The position numbers and the translations under genes were made by a program. Source: Geotalea sp. SG265 (lineage in GTDB: Bacteria > Desulfobacterota > Desulfuromonadia > Geobacterales > Geobacteraceae). Taken from it: 64,000 nt of DNA. Positions 34,147-42,160 of this stretch are shown here, one piece after another. The notes below the pieces were generated by a model, which had not been told where the DNA came from, ran no database searches, and worked only from the letters and a program-made list of their open reading frames with translations. Each line of letters begins with the position of its first letter. Positions within the stretch are counted from its first letter, which is position 1. The stretch covers positions 1-64,000 of the forward strand of contig NZ_JAKZFT010000005.1 of the NCBI RefSeq assembly GCF_022808985.1. Reading direction: 5' to 3'.

Positions 34147-34395
34147 TTACTTGGTCCTGTCGGGACAATCCTTGGGGCAGGGCTTGCCGCCTTTGGTTTT
34201 ATCGCAGTTGACCTTCTTGCAGTCCGCTTTACCCGCCTTAGCCGCTTTTGCTTTCCCAACCCCTTTTTTGCTGCATTTCGTGCAGGTTGATGTCTGGGCC
34301 TGTACCGGCTTGTTTTTTTTCGGCGCTGCGGCAGCCGGCATGGTAAAGGCGACGGCAATGGCCAATGCTGTGATTCCAGCGAGTATTCTCCTCAT
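34147..34395 (-). CDS. Small secreted Cys/Lys-rich protein
   Basis: The 82-residue precursor has a clear signal peptide (ALAIAVAFTMPAAAA). The mature part of about 59 residues contains six cysteines in three pairs (TCTKC, DCKKVNC, PCPKDC) and about 17 lysines, with few hydrophobic residues. It may bind metal or an anionic partner in the periplasm. I do not recognise a family. The start is ATG with a GGAGGTTG site. It lies next to the pseudouridine synthase gene on the same strand, which starts upstream, with a 74-base gap. Confidence 0.75.
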   Translation of the reverse strand: MRRILAGITALAIAVAFTMPAAAAPKKNKPVQAQTSTCTKCSKKGVGKAKAAKAGKADCKKVNCDKTKGGKPCPKDCPDRTK

Positions 34396-34469
34396 CTATT
34401 ACAACCTCCAAAAAAAATAATTTATGCAAATATAGCCATACATGGTGCGGAGTACAAGATTTTTTCAGG

Positions 34470-35354
34470 CTAATCAAGGTCGATGCCGTGATCCTGGCAG
34501 ACCTGCCGGAAAGCTCTATCTACCGGGGCGGTGGCGCTGATTGCCTTCCCATCCCTGGTGCTGAAGGCCATGGAGCGACAATGGAGCATCATGCGCAAGG
34601 CATGTTCGCCGCCGTAGGTGGCATCCCCCACAATCGGCAGGCCGCTGTGGGCTAGATGCACCCTGATCTGGTGGGTTCTCCCGGTAAACGGGTGCGCTTC
34701 TATCAAAGTCGCCCCCTTGCCTGCAGAGATAACGCGGAACGCGGTGCGTGCCTCCCGCCCCGGGAGAGCGACTCCATAGCGGAATTTGTTCAGCTTGGCA
34801 ATGGGCGCATCCACCGTCCACTCCTCCTGCTCTGGAACATCGGCAACCAGGGCCCAATAGACCTTTTCAACCTTCCCTTCTTTGAGCAGGTAGGAAATGT
34901 GGGTGGCGGCCTTCTTGTGTTTGGGGAAAAACATCACCCCCGAAGTTCCCCGGTCGAGGCGGTGGATGACCCGGGCCGGCTCCTTTGAGCCGAGGGATTT
35001 AAGATAGCATTCCACGGCATATTCCACCGTCCCCTTCAGCTGGTAAGGGGTGCGCTGGCTGTTGATCCCTGCCGCCTTGTTGATGGCAAGATAGCCTCCA
35101 TCTTCGAAGAGCAGGTCTTCCTTCCGATAGACGATCTCCACGCAACGTTCCGGTTCCATGACACCTAGGGCGACGAGGTCTCCTTCCCGCAGCTGTCGCG
35201 AAGCAACGCGCACCAGTGATTCAGAAATGGTGCAGCCTCCCCAGTCGATGATGCGCCTGATTTGGGCCTTGGAGAGCTCGGGAAAGAGCAATTTTGCCCC
35301 GTCATCCAGGCGCATGCCCGCTGCCTCGGCGGTGACCGCGGCTTTCAGAATCAT
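34470..35354 (-). CDS. RluA-family RNA pseudouridine synthase
   Basis: The 294-residue enzyme converts uridine to pseudouridine in rRNA or tRNA. An N-terminal S4-like RNA-binding segment (about 10-70) precedes the catalytic domain. The RluA motif RVIHRLDRGTSG holds the catalytic Asp (about residue 136), and AHPFTGRTHQIRVHLAHSG is the second signature. The exact target (RluC, RluD or other) cannot be stated. Its start overlaps the upstream Nudix gene stop by four bases, so the two are coupled. Confidence 0.93.
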   Translation of the reverse strand: MILKAAVTAEAAGMRLDDGAKLLFPELSKAQIRRIIDWGGCTISESLVRVASRQLREGDLVALGVMEPERCVEIVYRKEDLLFEDGGYLAINKAAGINSQRTPYQLKGTVEYAVECYLKSLGSKEPARVIHRLDRGTSGVMFFPKHKKAATHISYLLKEGKVEKVYWALVADVPEQEEWTVDAPIAKLNKFRYGVALPGREARTAFRVISAGKGATLIEAHPFTGRTHQIRVHLAHSGLPIVGDATYGGEHALRMMLHCRSMAFSTRDGKAISATAPVDRAFRQVCQDHGIDLD

Positions 35355-35872
35355 TTCTTCCTCCCGTGCGCCCGGTAAAGAGCCGTAATGGTCTTGCCGT
35401 CGGCAATCCTGCCATCCATGGCCATTGCCAGCGCTTCATCAAGAGAAAGGCGTACCGGCTCGATATCTTCATACACCTCGGGCTGGGGCTCTCCCTGGGA
35501 GAGACCGGTGGCCAGGAAGAGATGAATGCGCTCGTCGAGAAAGCCGGGAGAGGAATAGATGCAGCCTAGAGAAATCAGCTCGGCGGCGAGCAGACCGGTC
35601 TCCTCCATCAGTTCCCGATGGGCGCAGCGGTCGGGTGCTTCGTCCGGGCAGAGACGCCCGGCGGGAAGCTCCAGGGTAAAACCGCCGGTGGCCGGGCGCA
35701 GTTGCCGGATCAGCGTGACGGTGCCGTCCTCGTGGAGCGGCAGGATACCTACTCCGCCGGGATGGCGGACAATCTGGTAGGGATGCCAGCCCTTGTCGCC
35801 GATCTTTACCTCCATCTGCTCGATGGCGACAACTATGCCATTGAAGACCATGGTGCCGTTTCTGGTTTCCAT
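35351..35872 (-). CDS. Nudix hydrolase, ADP-ribose pyrophosphatase type
   Basis: The 173-residue protein has a complete Nudix box: G-x5-E-x7-REL-x-EE-TGL, starting at Gly in AGRLCPDEAPDRC near residue 72. The general layout (LIRQLRPATGGFTLELPAG before the box, and IYSSPGFLDERIHLFLATGL after it) is that of ADP-ribose pyrophosphatases, which cut ADP-ribose to AMP and ribose 5-phosphate. A GGAGCAGG site precedes the start. It is the first gene of a pair with the pseudouridine synthase. Confidence 0.93.
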   Translation of the reverse strand: METRNGTMVFNGIVVAIEQMEVKIGDKGWHPYQIVRHPGGVGILPLHEDGTVTLIRQLRPATGGFTLELPAGRLCPDEAPDRCAHRELMEETGLLAAELISLGCIYSSPGFLDERIHLFLATGLSQGEPQPEVYEDIEPVRLSLDEALAMAMDGRIADGKTITALYRAHGRKK

Positions 35873-35941
35873 GCCTGCTCCTGTGATAGGTATTCTCAGG
35901 ATTCATAGCATCATTCTGTGGGGAAGTGAAGCCCAATTCAC

Positions 35942-35969
35942 TTTACAGACCGGGGGTGGGTGCTACTAT
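35942..35969 (+). promoter_or_regulatory. Candidate sigma-70 promoter for the dodecin gene
   Basis: TTTACA (35942-35947) and TACTAT (35964-35969) are spaced by 16 bases, 34 bases before the dodecin start codon. Confidence 0.5.
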
Positions 35970-36002
35970 TAAAGAAAATTAACTGATAGGCGGGGAGGTG
36001 CC

Positions 36003-36230
36003 ATGTACGGTCATGACCGCATCTACAAAAAAGTGGAGATTATCGGCGTTTCCAAAGACGGTATCGAGGCGGCCATCCAAGCGGCGGTGCAAAAGGCGGG
36101 GGAAACCCTGGAAAATCTCTCCTGGTTCGAGGTCGAGGAAATCCACGGCCATGTGGAGCCGGATGGCAAGGTCGGCGAGTATCAGGTAGTCCTGAAGGCT
36201 GCGTTTCAACTGAAGGATCGACCGGAATGA
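36003..36230 (+). CDS. Dodecin-family flavin-binding protein
   Basis: The 75-residue protein matches dodecin: YKKVEIIGVSKDGIEAAI, then LSWFEVEEIHGHVE and YQVVLKAAFQL. Dodecins form a hollow dodecamer that stores or buffers flavins in the cytosol. The Trp in LSWFEV, which stacks on the flavin ring in bacterial dodecins, is present. The ATG has a GGGGAGG site. Confidence 0.95.
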   Translation: MYGHDRIYKKVEIIGVSKDGIEAAIQAAVQKAGETLENLSWFEVEEIHGHVEPDGKVGEYQVVLKAAFQLKDRPE

Positions 36231-36301
36231 AACTAGTGGCAAAACAGCGCGCAATCTGATATTGTCTCCGGGCTAAAAATCCATCATGAAAGGCGGATCC
36301 T

Positions 36302-36751
36302 ATGGCACAGGCAAAGAAAGGGGACCGGGTGAAGGTTCACTACACGGGGAAACTCGACGACGGCTCCGTTTTCGATTCCTCGGAATGCGGCGATAGCGAC
36401 TGCGACTGCTCCGCTCCACTGCAATTCACAGTGGGTGCGGGAGAGGTCATCCCTGGTTTTGACCAGGCGGTGGAGGGGATGGCCATCAACGAGACTCGAT
36501 CCGTACACATACCGGTGGCGGAGGCGTACGGGGAGCGGATAGAGGAAATGGTCGCCCAGGTGCCGCGTAGCGAACTGCCGGCCGACATGGTGCCCGAGGT
36601 GGGACAGCAGCTTGAGGTGACCCAAGAGGATGGCAACGCTTTTCAGGTGGTGATCACCGAGGTGACCGACAATCAGGTGACCATCGATGCCAACCATCCC
36701 CTGGCGGGACGGGATCTCAACTTCGATATTCGTCTGGTCGAAATCGGCTGA
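36302..36751 (+). CDS. FKBP-type peptidyl-prolyl isomerase, SlyD-like
   Basis: The 149-residue isomerase begins KGDRVKVHYTGKLDDGSVFDSS, the FKBP strand, followed by the Gly-Ala-Gly-Glu-Val-Ile-Pro-Gly-Phe segment (GAGEVIPGF, about 47-55). An insert-in-flap chaperone domain (about 70-130) contains IPVAEAYGER, as in SlyD. A small acidic Cys insertion (ECGDSDCDCS) near 29-38 is unusual and could bind a metal. The His-rich tail of E. coli SlyD is missing. It aids folding in the cytosol. Confidence 0.93.
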   Translation: MAQAKKGDRVKVHYTGKLDDGSVFDSSECGDSDCDCSAPLQFTVGAGEVIPGFDQAVEGMAINETRSVHIPVAEAYGERIEEMVAQVPRSELPADMVPEVGQQLEVTQEDGNAFQVVITEVTDNQVTIDANHPLAGRDLNFDIRLVEIG

Positions 36752-36758
36752 TGACTGA

Positions 36759-36793
36759 AAAAGGGACAATCCTTCGATTGTCCCTTTTGTTTT
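36759..36793 (+). terminator. Rho-independent terminator after the SlyD-like gene
   Basis: A 12-bp stem (36759-36770 with 36777-36788) with a 6-base loop is followed by GTTTTT. It lies between convergent genes and could work on both strands. Confidence 0.88.
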
Positions 36794-36835
36794 TCCGCAA
36801 CAAGACCTGTGTTGGAAGGCCGTTCCGACAGCCTC

Positions 36836-37312
36836 CTAGTTTTCGGTCATGAAGTGCTCTTCGTAGAGGTCTTCCAGTGACTGCAGGTGGCGGGTCTCAT
36901 CGGCCAGCAGGCGATCGAACAATGCTGCCATGGGAGCGCCTGCACAGCCCTCGGCCATCCGCTTGTAAAAGTCGATGGAGCCGTTTTCCAGGTGGATTGC
37001 ATAGACCAGCGCCTCGCGGGCATCGGAGTTGGGGCTCAGTTCCTTTTTTGCCAGGACATAGGTCAGGTTCATGGTCTTGACCGGCTGGCTCAGCTGGTTG
37101 CCGGTTCCCATGCTTCCCTCCACCAGTGCCTTCTCCAGCTGATGCTTGTGCTCAAGCTCGTCCAGTGCCGCATCCTTGAGTACTTCCCGGGCGCCTTTAT
37201 TGGACAGCTTGCGGATAGCCTCCAGGTAGTGGCGAAATCCCTCGTTCTCCATAGAAATAGCCATCTCTATGGCGGCTTCAAATGTATAGCAGACCTGATT
37301 CTCTTCAGCCAT
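36836..37312 (-). CDS. Rubrerythrin/ferritin-like diiron protein
   Basis: The 158-residue four-helix protein has two ExxH-type diiron motifs: LDELEHKHQL near 50-59 and LADETRHLQSL near 137-147, plus Glu in the first and third helices (MENEGFRHY, LENGSIDFY). No rubredoxin-like CxxC domain follows, so it is the short rubrerythrin-like type. A role in peroxide reduction or iron handling under oxidative stress is likely. A GGAGGG site precedes the ATG. Confidence 0.9.
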   Translation of the reverse strand: MAEENQVCYTFEAAIEMAISMENEGFRHYLEAIRKLSNKGAREVLKDAALDELEHKHQLEKALVEGSMGTGNQLSQPVKTMNLTYVLAKKELSPNSDAREALVYAIHLENGSIDFYKRMAEGCAGAPMAALFDRLLADETRHLQSLEDLYEEHFMTEN

Positions 37313-37417
37313 GGTGCTCCCTCCTGTGTCATTAAAATGAGGTGTGTCTTGTTAACCTGGCGCTTTCAGCCATACGAACCATGAAGGGAAGAAAACCTGA
37401 AAGAGGCGGTTAAAAGG

Positions 37418-37447
37418 TTGACACCTTTTTGTATACGATGATATTAA
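37418..37447 (+). promoter_or_regulatory. Candidate sigma-70 promoter for the quinone oxidoreductase gene
   Basis: TTGACA (37418-37423) and TATTAA (37442-37447) are spaced by 18 bases, 55 bases before the start codon. The surrounding AT-rich tract supports a promoter. Confidence 0.55.
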
Positions 37448-37502
37448 AAACCATTTTTATCGATACGCAAGCTGGAAATTCATTACATATGCGGGGGAAT
37501 CT

Positions 37503-38492
37503 ATGAAAGCGGTATTGCTCGAAGGTTTCGGAGGGGTCGAGGTACTCAAGGTGGGTGAGGTGGACAAACCGGCACCGAAAGAGAACGAGGTGCTGGTCAA
37601 GGTGATGGCGACTACGGTCAATCGCCCCGACCTGGTGCAGCGGGAAGGGAAATACCCGCCGCCGCCGGGGGATTCGGAGATCCTCGGCCTGGAGGTCGCC
37701 GGCGTCATTGAGGCATTGGGCCCAAACGTGACGGGCTGGAAGGTGGGGGACCGGGTCATGTCGCTGGTTGGTGGAGGCGGCTATGCCGAATATGCCGTGG
37801 CTTACGCCAACCACCTGATGCCGATTCCCGAATCCATGAGCTTCGAAGAAGCCGCCTGCGTCTGCGAATCATACATCACCGCGTTCCTCAACATCTTCAT
37901 CCTCGGCGAGTTCAAGGACGGCCAGACTGCCATCCTCCACGGCGGTGGCGGCGGGGTCAATACGGCAGGCATCCAGCTTTGCCGGGCGCTGGCGCCCAGC
38001 TCAAAGCTCATTGTCACCGCTGCACCGGAGAAAATGGAGCGGGTCAAGGCAGTGGGCGCCGACCTGCTGGTGAACTTCCGTGAAACGCCTGATTTCAGTG
38101 AGATCGTTAAAAAATACACCAACAAGAAGGGGGTCGATCTGATCCTAGACCATATCGGCGCCAAATACCTGGCCCCCAACATGAACTCCCTGGCTTACCG
38201 GGGCAAGCTGGTCATTATCGGTGTCACCAGCGGCATAAAGGCCGAACTCAACTTGGCGCTGATGATGGTGAAGAGGCAGCAGATCATCGGTTCCGTCCTC
38301 CGCTCCCGGCCGGTGAGCGAGAAGGGGGAGATCGTCGCCGAATTTACCAGAAGGGCGCTGCCGAAATTCGCCGACCGGACCATAGTTCCCATCATCGAGA
38401 AGGTCTTTACCATCGATCAGGTGGTGGATGCCCACCGGATGATGGAAGAGGACAAGCATTTTGGCAAGATCGTTCTGAGAATCGGCGCTTGA
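37503..38492 (+). CDS. NAD(P)H:quinone oxidoreductase, zeta-crystallin/PIG3 type
   Basis: The 329-residue zinc-independent member of the medium-chain dehydrogenase family has ATTVNRPDLVQREGKYPPPP, LGLEVAGVIEALG, and the nucleotide-binding loop LHGGGGGVNTAGIQL (about 147-161). These match PIG3/QOR2-like quinone reductases. No zinc-binding cysteines of classical alcohol dehydrogenases are seen. It probably reduces quinones or enones with NADPH. The lipoprotein-like gene downstream starts 19 bases later. Confidence 0.92.
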   Translation: MKAVLLEGFGGVEVLKVGEVDKPAPKENEVLVKVMATTVNRPDLVQREGKYPPPPGDSEILGLEVAGVIEALGPNVTGWKVGDRVMSLVGGGGYAEYAVAYANHLMPIPESMSFEEAACVCESYITAFLNIFILGEFKDGQTAILHGGGGGVNTAGIQLCRALAPSSKLIVTAAPEKMERVKAVGADLLVNFRETPDFSEIVKKYTNKKGVDLILDHIGAKYLAPNMNSLAYRGKLVIIGVTSGIKAELNLALMMVKRQQIIGSVLRSRPVSEKGEIVAEFTRRALPKFADRTIVPIIEKVFTIDQVVDAHRMMEEDKHFGKIVLRIGA

Positions 38493-38511
38493 GCCATGGC
38501 GGACAGTCATC

Positions 38512-39168
38512 ATGGTAGCTATTAAAATGTTTTTTCTGGCCATGGGAGCGGCACTTTCCCTGGTCTTGACAGTGCCCCTTCATGCCGCCGAGGTCAAGGT
38601 TCTCGACGACCTGGACAAGACCGTTCAGACCGATGCCATCAAGGCCCGCTGTTCGCGTTACCAGCAGGCCTTGCAGGCGCTGCAGAAATCCCTCGACGAC
38701 CTGAACAGCGGTGAAGAGGTCTCCAGTATCTTTCGCATTAACAAGGTCCTGGCGCAGGTGGCGGAGAGCGAAAAGCTGCTGACCGCGGCAAACGGGGAAC
38801 TTGCGGCACTGACCGCTTATGTCGCGGTCAACAGGGAGAAGTTGACCGCCGCTGGGCTGGAGGCATTTCTGCCGCTGGCGCAGCTGGATGATGTTTCCTA
38901 CCGCCAGTACCAAGAGGCGGTCAGAGCATATCTCATCGCCTTCAAATCCCTGCTCTATTACTCAAAGTCGCATATCTCCGCGCTCAGGGTGGGTAGAAAG
39001 GCGGAGATGGACACCCACGAAAAACTGTACAGCGAGTATGTTGCGGCAACCGACCGCCAAGGTGAGTCCTTCAGCGAGTGGAGCGGGTTTCTGTTCCAGT
39101 TCATCCAGGATAACCCGGCGCTTCGGCCCCATCTGGAAAATAACCCCCGGAAAGAGGAAAAGCTATGA
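38512..39168 (+). CDS. Secreted protein of unknown function
   Basis: I do not recognise this 218-residue protein. It has a signal peptide ([21 protein letters not shown]). The rest is helical, with many Leu, Ala, Glu and Lys and a likely coiled coil (about 40-95). It has a single cysteine (about residue 44). It overlaps the YchJ-like gene by four bases (ATGA), which argues for a shared mRNA and supports that it is real. Confidence 0.72.
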   Translation: MVAIKMFFLAMGAALSLVLTVPLHAAEVKVLDDLDKTVQTDAIKARCSRYQQALQALQKSLDDLNSGEEVSSIFRINKVLAQVAESEKLLTAANGELAALTAYVAVNREKLTAAGLEAFLPLAQLDDVSYRQYQEAVRAYLIAFKSLLYYSKSHISALRVGRKAEMDTHEKLYSEYVAATDRQGESFSEWSGFLFQFIQDNPALRPHLENNPRKEEKL

Positions 39169-39647
39169 ACAGTTGTCCCTGCGGCTCCGGCAACACCTAT
39201 GAGGCTTGTTGCCTGCCGCTGATCGATGGAACAATCCTGCCGGAGACGGCGGAGCAGTTGATGCGCTCCCGTTATTCTGCCTATGTGAAGGTGGAAACCG
39301 ATTACATCTTAGAGACGACCCATCCGGAGCACCGGCAGAACTTTGACCTCAAGGGTACGAAGCAATGGGCGGAAGAATCGCTCTGGGATGGCCTGGAGAT
39401 CGTTGCCACCACCAAGGGGGGCGCGGACGACCGGGACGGGACGGTGGAATTCATCGCCCGCTATCGCGAAAAGGGCATGCGGAAAGCCCACCACGAGCTT
39501 GCCGAGTTCAAAAAAGAGGACGGGCGCTGGCTGTTTACCGACGGCTCCGCTGTCCCGGCCAGGCCCATCACCAGCAACAAGGTGGGGCGCAACGATCCTT
39601 GTCCGTGCGGCAGCGGGCAGAAATACAAGAAGTGCTGCGGCAGGTAA
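39165..39647 (+). CDS. ychJ: YchJ-family protein with two SEC-C zinc motifs
   Basis: The 160-residue protein starts with SEC-C motif [13 protein letters not shown] (4-16) and ends with a second one, [13 protein letters not shown] (about 146-158). Between is the NTF2-like YchJ domain ([19 protein letters not shown]). SEC-C motifs bind zinc and resemble the C-terminus of SecA. The function of YchJ is unknown; it may interact with SecB or ribosomes by analogy only. Confidence 0.93.
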   Translation: MNSCPCGSGNTYEACCLPLIDGTILPETAEQLMRSRYSAYVKVETDYILETTHPEHRQNFDLKGTKQWAEESLWDGLEIVATTKGGADDRDGTVEFIARYREKGMRKAHHELAEFKKEDGRWLFTDGSAVPARPITSNKVGRNDPCPCGSGQKYKKCCGR

Positions 39648-39682
39648 AGCTGAGAGGTTCCCCGGCCTCCCCCCTTCCTGAC

Positions 39683-39714
39683 AAAACCCCGTCTCCTGCG
39701 ATGGGGTTTTTTAT
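39683..39714 (+). terminator. Rho-independent terminator after ychJ
   Basis: An 8-bp stem (39683-39690 with 39703-39710), AAAACCCC with GGGGTTTT, is followed by TTATTG. Confidence 0.8.
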
Positions 39715-39793
39715 TGTCCTCTGATGTAGTGGCAATGCCCGCTGGCTGCGATACAATATCCTTCGGCAAGGTGCAATATGGCGGGAGGCGACC

Positions 39794-40675
39794 ATGAAGA
39801 TCTTTATCAGCGGCGGTACGGGATTTGTCGGCGGTCATGTGCAAAAGGAACTGCTGGACCGGGGGCATCGCCTCATGCTGTTGGTCCACCGGCGCAGCGA
39901 CCGCCTCCTGCCGGGGATCGAGCAGGTGGAAGGGGACGTGACCCGGCCGGAGACTTTTGCCGGGCGAGTGTCCGGTTGTGACGCAGTCATTAATCTGGTG
40001 GGGATCATTCGCGAGTTTCCTTCGCGCGGAGTGACCTTTCAGCGCCTCCACATGGAAGGGACGAAGAACATGGTGGATGCGGCGCAGCAGGCCGGAATCG
40101 GTCGCTACTTGCAGATGTCGGCCCTGGGGGTCAGGGAGGGTGCCGTTTCAGCCTATCAGCGGTCAAAATATCAGGCAGAGCAGTACGTGCGGAAATCGGG
40201 CCTGGATTTTACCATTTTTCGCCCCTCGATAATCTTCGGTCCCAAGGACGACTTCATCAACAAGCTTGCGGGCATGATCAGGAACTTGCCTGTGGTGCCG
40301 GTCATCGGCGACGGCACCTACCGTCTGCAGCCCATTGCCGCCGACGACGTGGCGCGCTGTTTCGCCATGGCCCTGGAGATGCCGGAAACCATCGGCAAGA
40401 CCTTTGAGCTGTGCGGCCCCACTCGCATAAGCTACAACGAGCTGCTTGACACCATTTCCAGGGTAACCGGCAAAGCTAATCCGACCAAGATCCACAATCC
40501 ACTCGGATTGGTGAAGCTGGTGGTTCCCCTTTTCCAGAACATCCCCGCCTTTCCCATCACCATGGACCAGCTGCTCATGCTCATCGAGGACAACATCTGC
40601 GACGGGGCGTGGCGCGACACCTTCAGGTTCGAGCCACAGGATCTGGAGGAGGGCATTCGTCGTTATCTGCAGTGA
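39794..40675 (+). CDS. NAD(P)-binding SDR protein, NDUFA9/complex-I-associated type
   Basis: The 293-residue atypical short-chain dehydrogenase has GGTGFVGGHV at residues 7-16 and the segments NLVGIIREFP and AYQRSKYQAE. The Tyr-x3-Lys pair (YQRSK) is partly kept. The best-known relatives are the NDUFA9 subunit of complex I and RmlD/epimerase-like proteins of unknown substrate. It ends eight bases from the convergent cardiolipin synthase gene. Confidence 0.88.
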   Translation: MKIFISGGTGFVGGHVQKELLDRGHRLMLLVHRRSDRLLPGIEQVEGDVTRPETFAGRVSGCDAVINLVGIIREFPSRGVTFQRLHMEGTKNMVDAAQQAGIGRYLQMSALGVREGAVSAYQRSKYQAEQYVRKSGLDFTIFRPSIIFGPKDDFINKLAGMIRNLPVVPVIGDGTYRLQPIAADDVARCFAMALEMPETIGKTFELCGPTRISYNELLDTISRVTGKANPTKIHNPLGLVKLVVPLFQNIPAFPITMDQLLMLIEDNICDGAWRDTFRFEPQDLEEGIRRYLQ

Positions 40676-40683
40676 CAGGGTGA

Positions 40684-42117
40684 TCACAGGTACGGTGAAG
40701 CCAGTCTTGCCACGCCATCGAGGATCTTTAGCGGCAGGCTTCTGCCGTCCACCTCTGCCAGATTGATTTCGTGAGAGCGGGCCACCGTCTGGTCAAAGCT
40801 TGCCGACAGTTGCCTGGTGAGATCAAGGTCATAGACTTCCAGGTTGAACTCGAAATTGAGCCTGAGGCTGCGGGGGTCCAGGTTGGCCGAGCCGACAAGG
40901 CTCCAGATGCCATCTACCAGGAGCAGCTTGGTGTGGACGAATGGGGGAGGTTGGTAGTAAATCCGGATGCCATGCTGGAGGAGCTCCCACAGATAGGCCC
41001 GGGTGGCCCAATGGACGTAGGGAAGATTGTTCCGTGCCGGCAGCACCAGGGATATCCGGACGCCGCGTAATGCGGCGGTAATGAGAGCGGAAATCAACGG
41101 CCGGTCCGGGATGAAATAGGGGGTCATGATCCGCACCTGTTCCCGGGCGCAGGAGAGGGCTCCCAAGATGATCCAGTTCAGCTTTCTGAATTCCTTGTCC
41201 GGACCGTCGCTGACGGCGCGCACAATGGCGTCCCCTGTCGCTGGTATGGCGGGGAAAAACCGTTCATCGTTGATCAGGTTGCCGGTGACGAAAAACCAGT
41301 CTTCGAGAAAGGTCCGTTGCAGGTCATTCACCACCTGCCCCTCCACCATGAAATGAAAATCCTTGACGATGGGGGGGCTGCCTCCCCTCGCGGTCACATG
41401 CCGGTCGCCGATATTCATGCCGCCGGTAAAGGCAGTTTTACCGTCTATCACCAGTATCTTACGGTGATTGCGCAGGTTGACGTAGCCCCCCTGGCGCAGG
41501 GGGAGGAACCTTCCCACTTTTACCTTCGAACCCCTGAGCAATCTGCGGGCGGTGGGGCGTGAATACTTCTCCCCCAAACTGTCGATGATGACCCGCACCT
41601 CGACGCCGTGCTCGGCGGCCTCAGCCAGAGCTGTGACGAATTTCCTGCCAGTGACGTCGCCGTCGAAGATATAGGTGCTCAGATTGATGGTGCTGACGGC
41701 GCTGCCGATCGCCTTCAGCATGACCGGATAGGCTTCGTCGCCATTTTCCAGGGGGGTAAGCCTGTTTCCCGGCAGCAGATCGGCAGCGACCACACGGTCT
41801 GCCAATGCCCTAAGTTCCTGCAGGTGTTCTGCGCCGGGAGGAAGGGAGCAAACCTTCTGCTGTTTTCTCCCCAGGGGGAAATTCCCCCATCCTGCCAGGC
41901 GCTGGCCTCTTTCCAGCCACTGCCGGGCTCTGCGGGAGATGCGATTGATGCCCATGCTCCAGTAAAGGAGCGGACCGAAAAACGGAATGGTCAGGCAGAC
42001 GACAATCCAGCCCAGGGCGGAACGGGGGTCGCGCTTCAGGAGCAGGGCGTGCCCAGCCGAAAGCAGCGCCAGCGCGGCCAGCGAGCTGTAGAAGAGGCCA
42101 TACAGAATATGATCCAA
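40684..42117 (-). CDS. cls: Cardiolipin synthase, phospholipase D type
   Basis: The 477-residue membrane enzyme makes cardiolipin from two phosphatidylglycerols. Two N-terminal membrane helices (about 5-27 and 35-56) anchor it. The two HKD motifs are NHRKILVID (His218, Lys220, Asp225) and VHTKLLLVD (His395, Lys397, Asp402), each followed by a Gly-Ser/Gly-Gly segment (FTGGMNIGD, LVGSANLDPRS). The length matches ClsA. It is the only clear envelope-lipid gene here apart from pgpA far downstream. Confidence 0.94.
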   Translation of the reverse strand: MDHILYGLFYSSLAALALLSAGHALLLKRDPRSALGWIVVCLTIPFFGPLLYWSMGINRISRRARQWLERGQRLAGWGNFPLGRKQQKVCSLPPGAEHLQELRALADRVVAADLLPGNRLTPLENGDEAYPVMLKAIGSAVSTINLSTYIFDGDVTGRKFVTALAEAAEHGVEVRVIIDSLGEKYSRPTARRLLRGSKVKVGRFLPLRQGGYVNLRNHRKILVIDGKTAFTGGMNIGDRHVTARGGSPPIVKDFHFMVEGQVVNDLQRTFLEDWFFVTGNLINDERFFPAIPATGDAIVRAVSDGPDKEFRKLNWIILGALSCAREQVRIMTPYFIPDRPLISALITAALRGVRISLVLPARNNLPYVHWATRAYLWELLQHGIRIYYQPPPFVHTKLLLVDGIWSLVGSANLDPRSLRLNFEFNLEVYDLDLTRQLSASFDQTVARSHEINLAEVDGRSLPLKILDGVARLASPYL

Positions 42118-42160
42118 ACACCCTCCTTCACGTCATAACAGAAGCAATCAGTCCTGCCGG

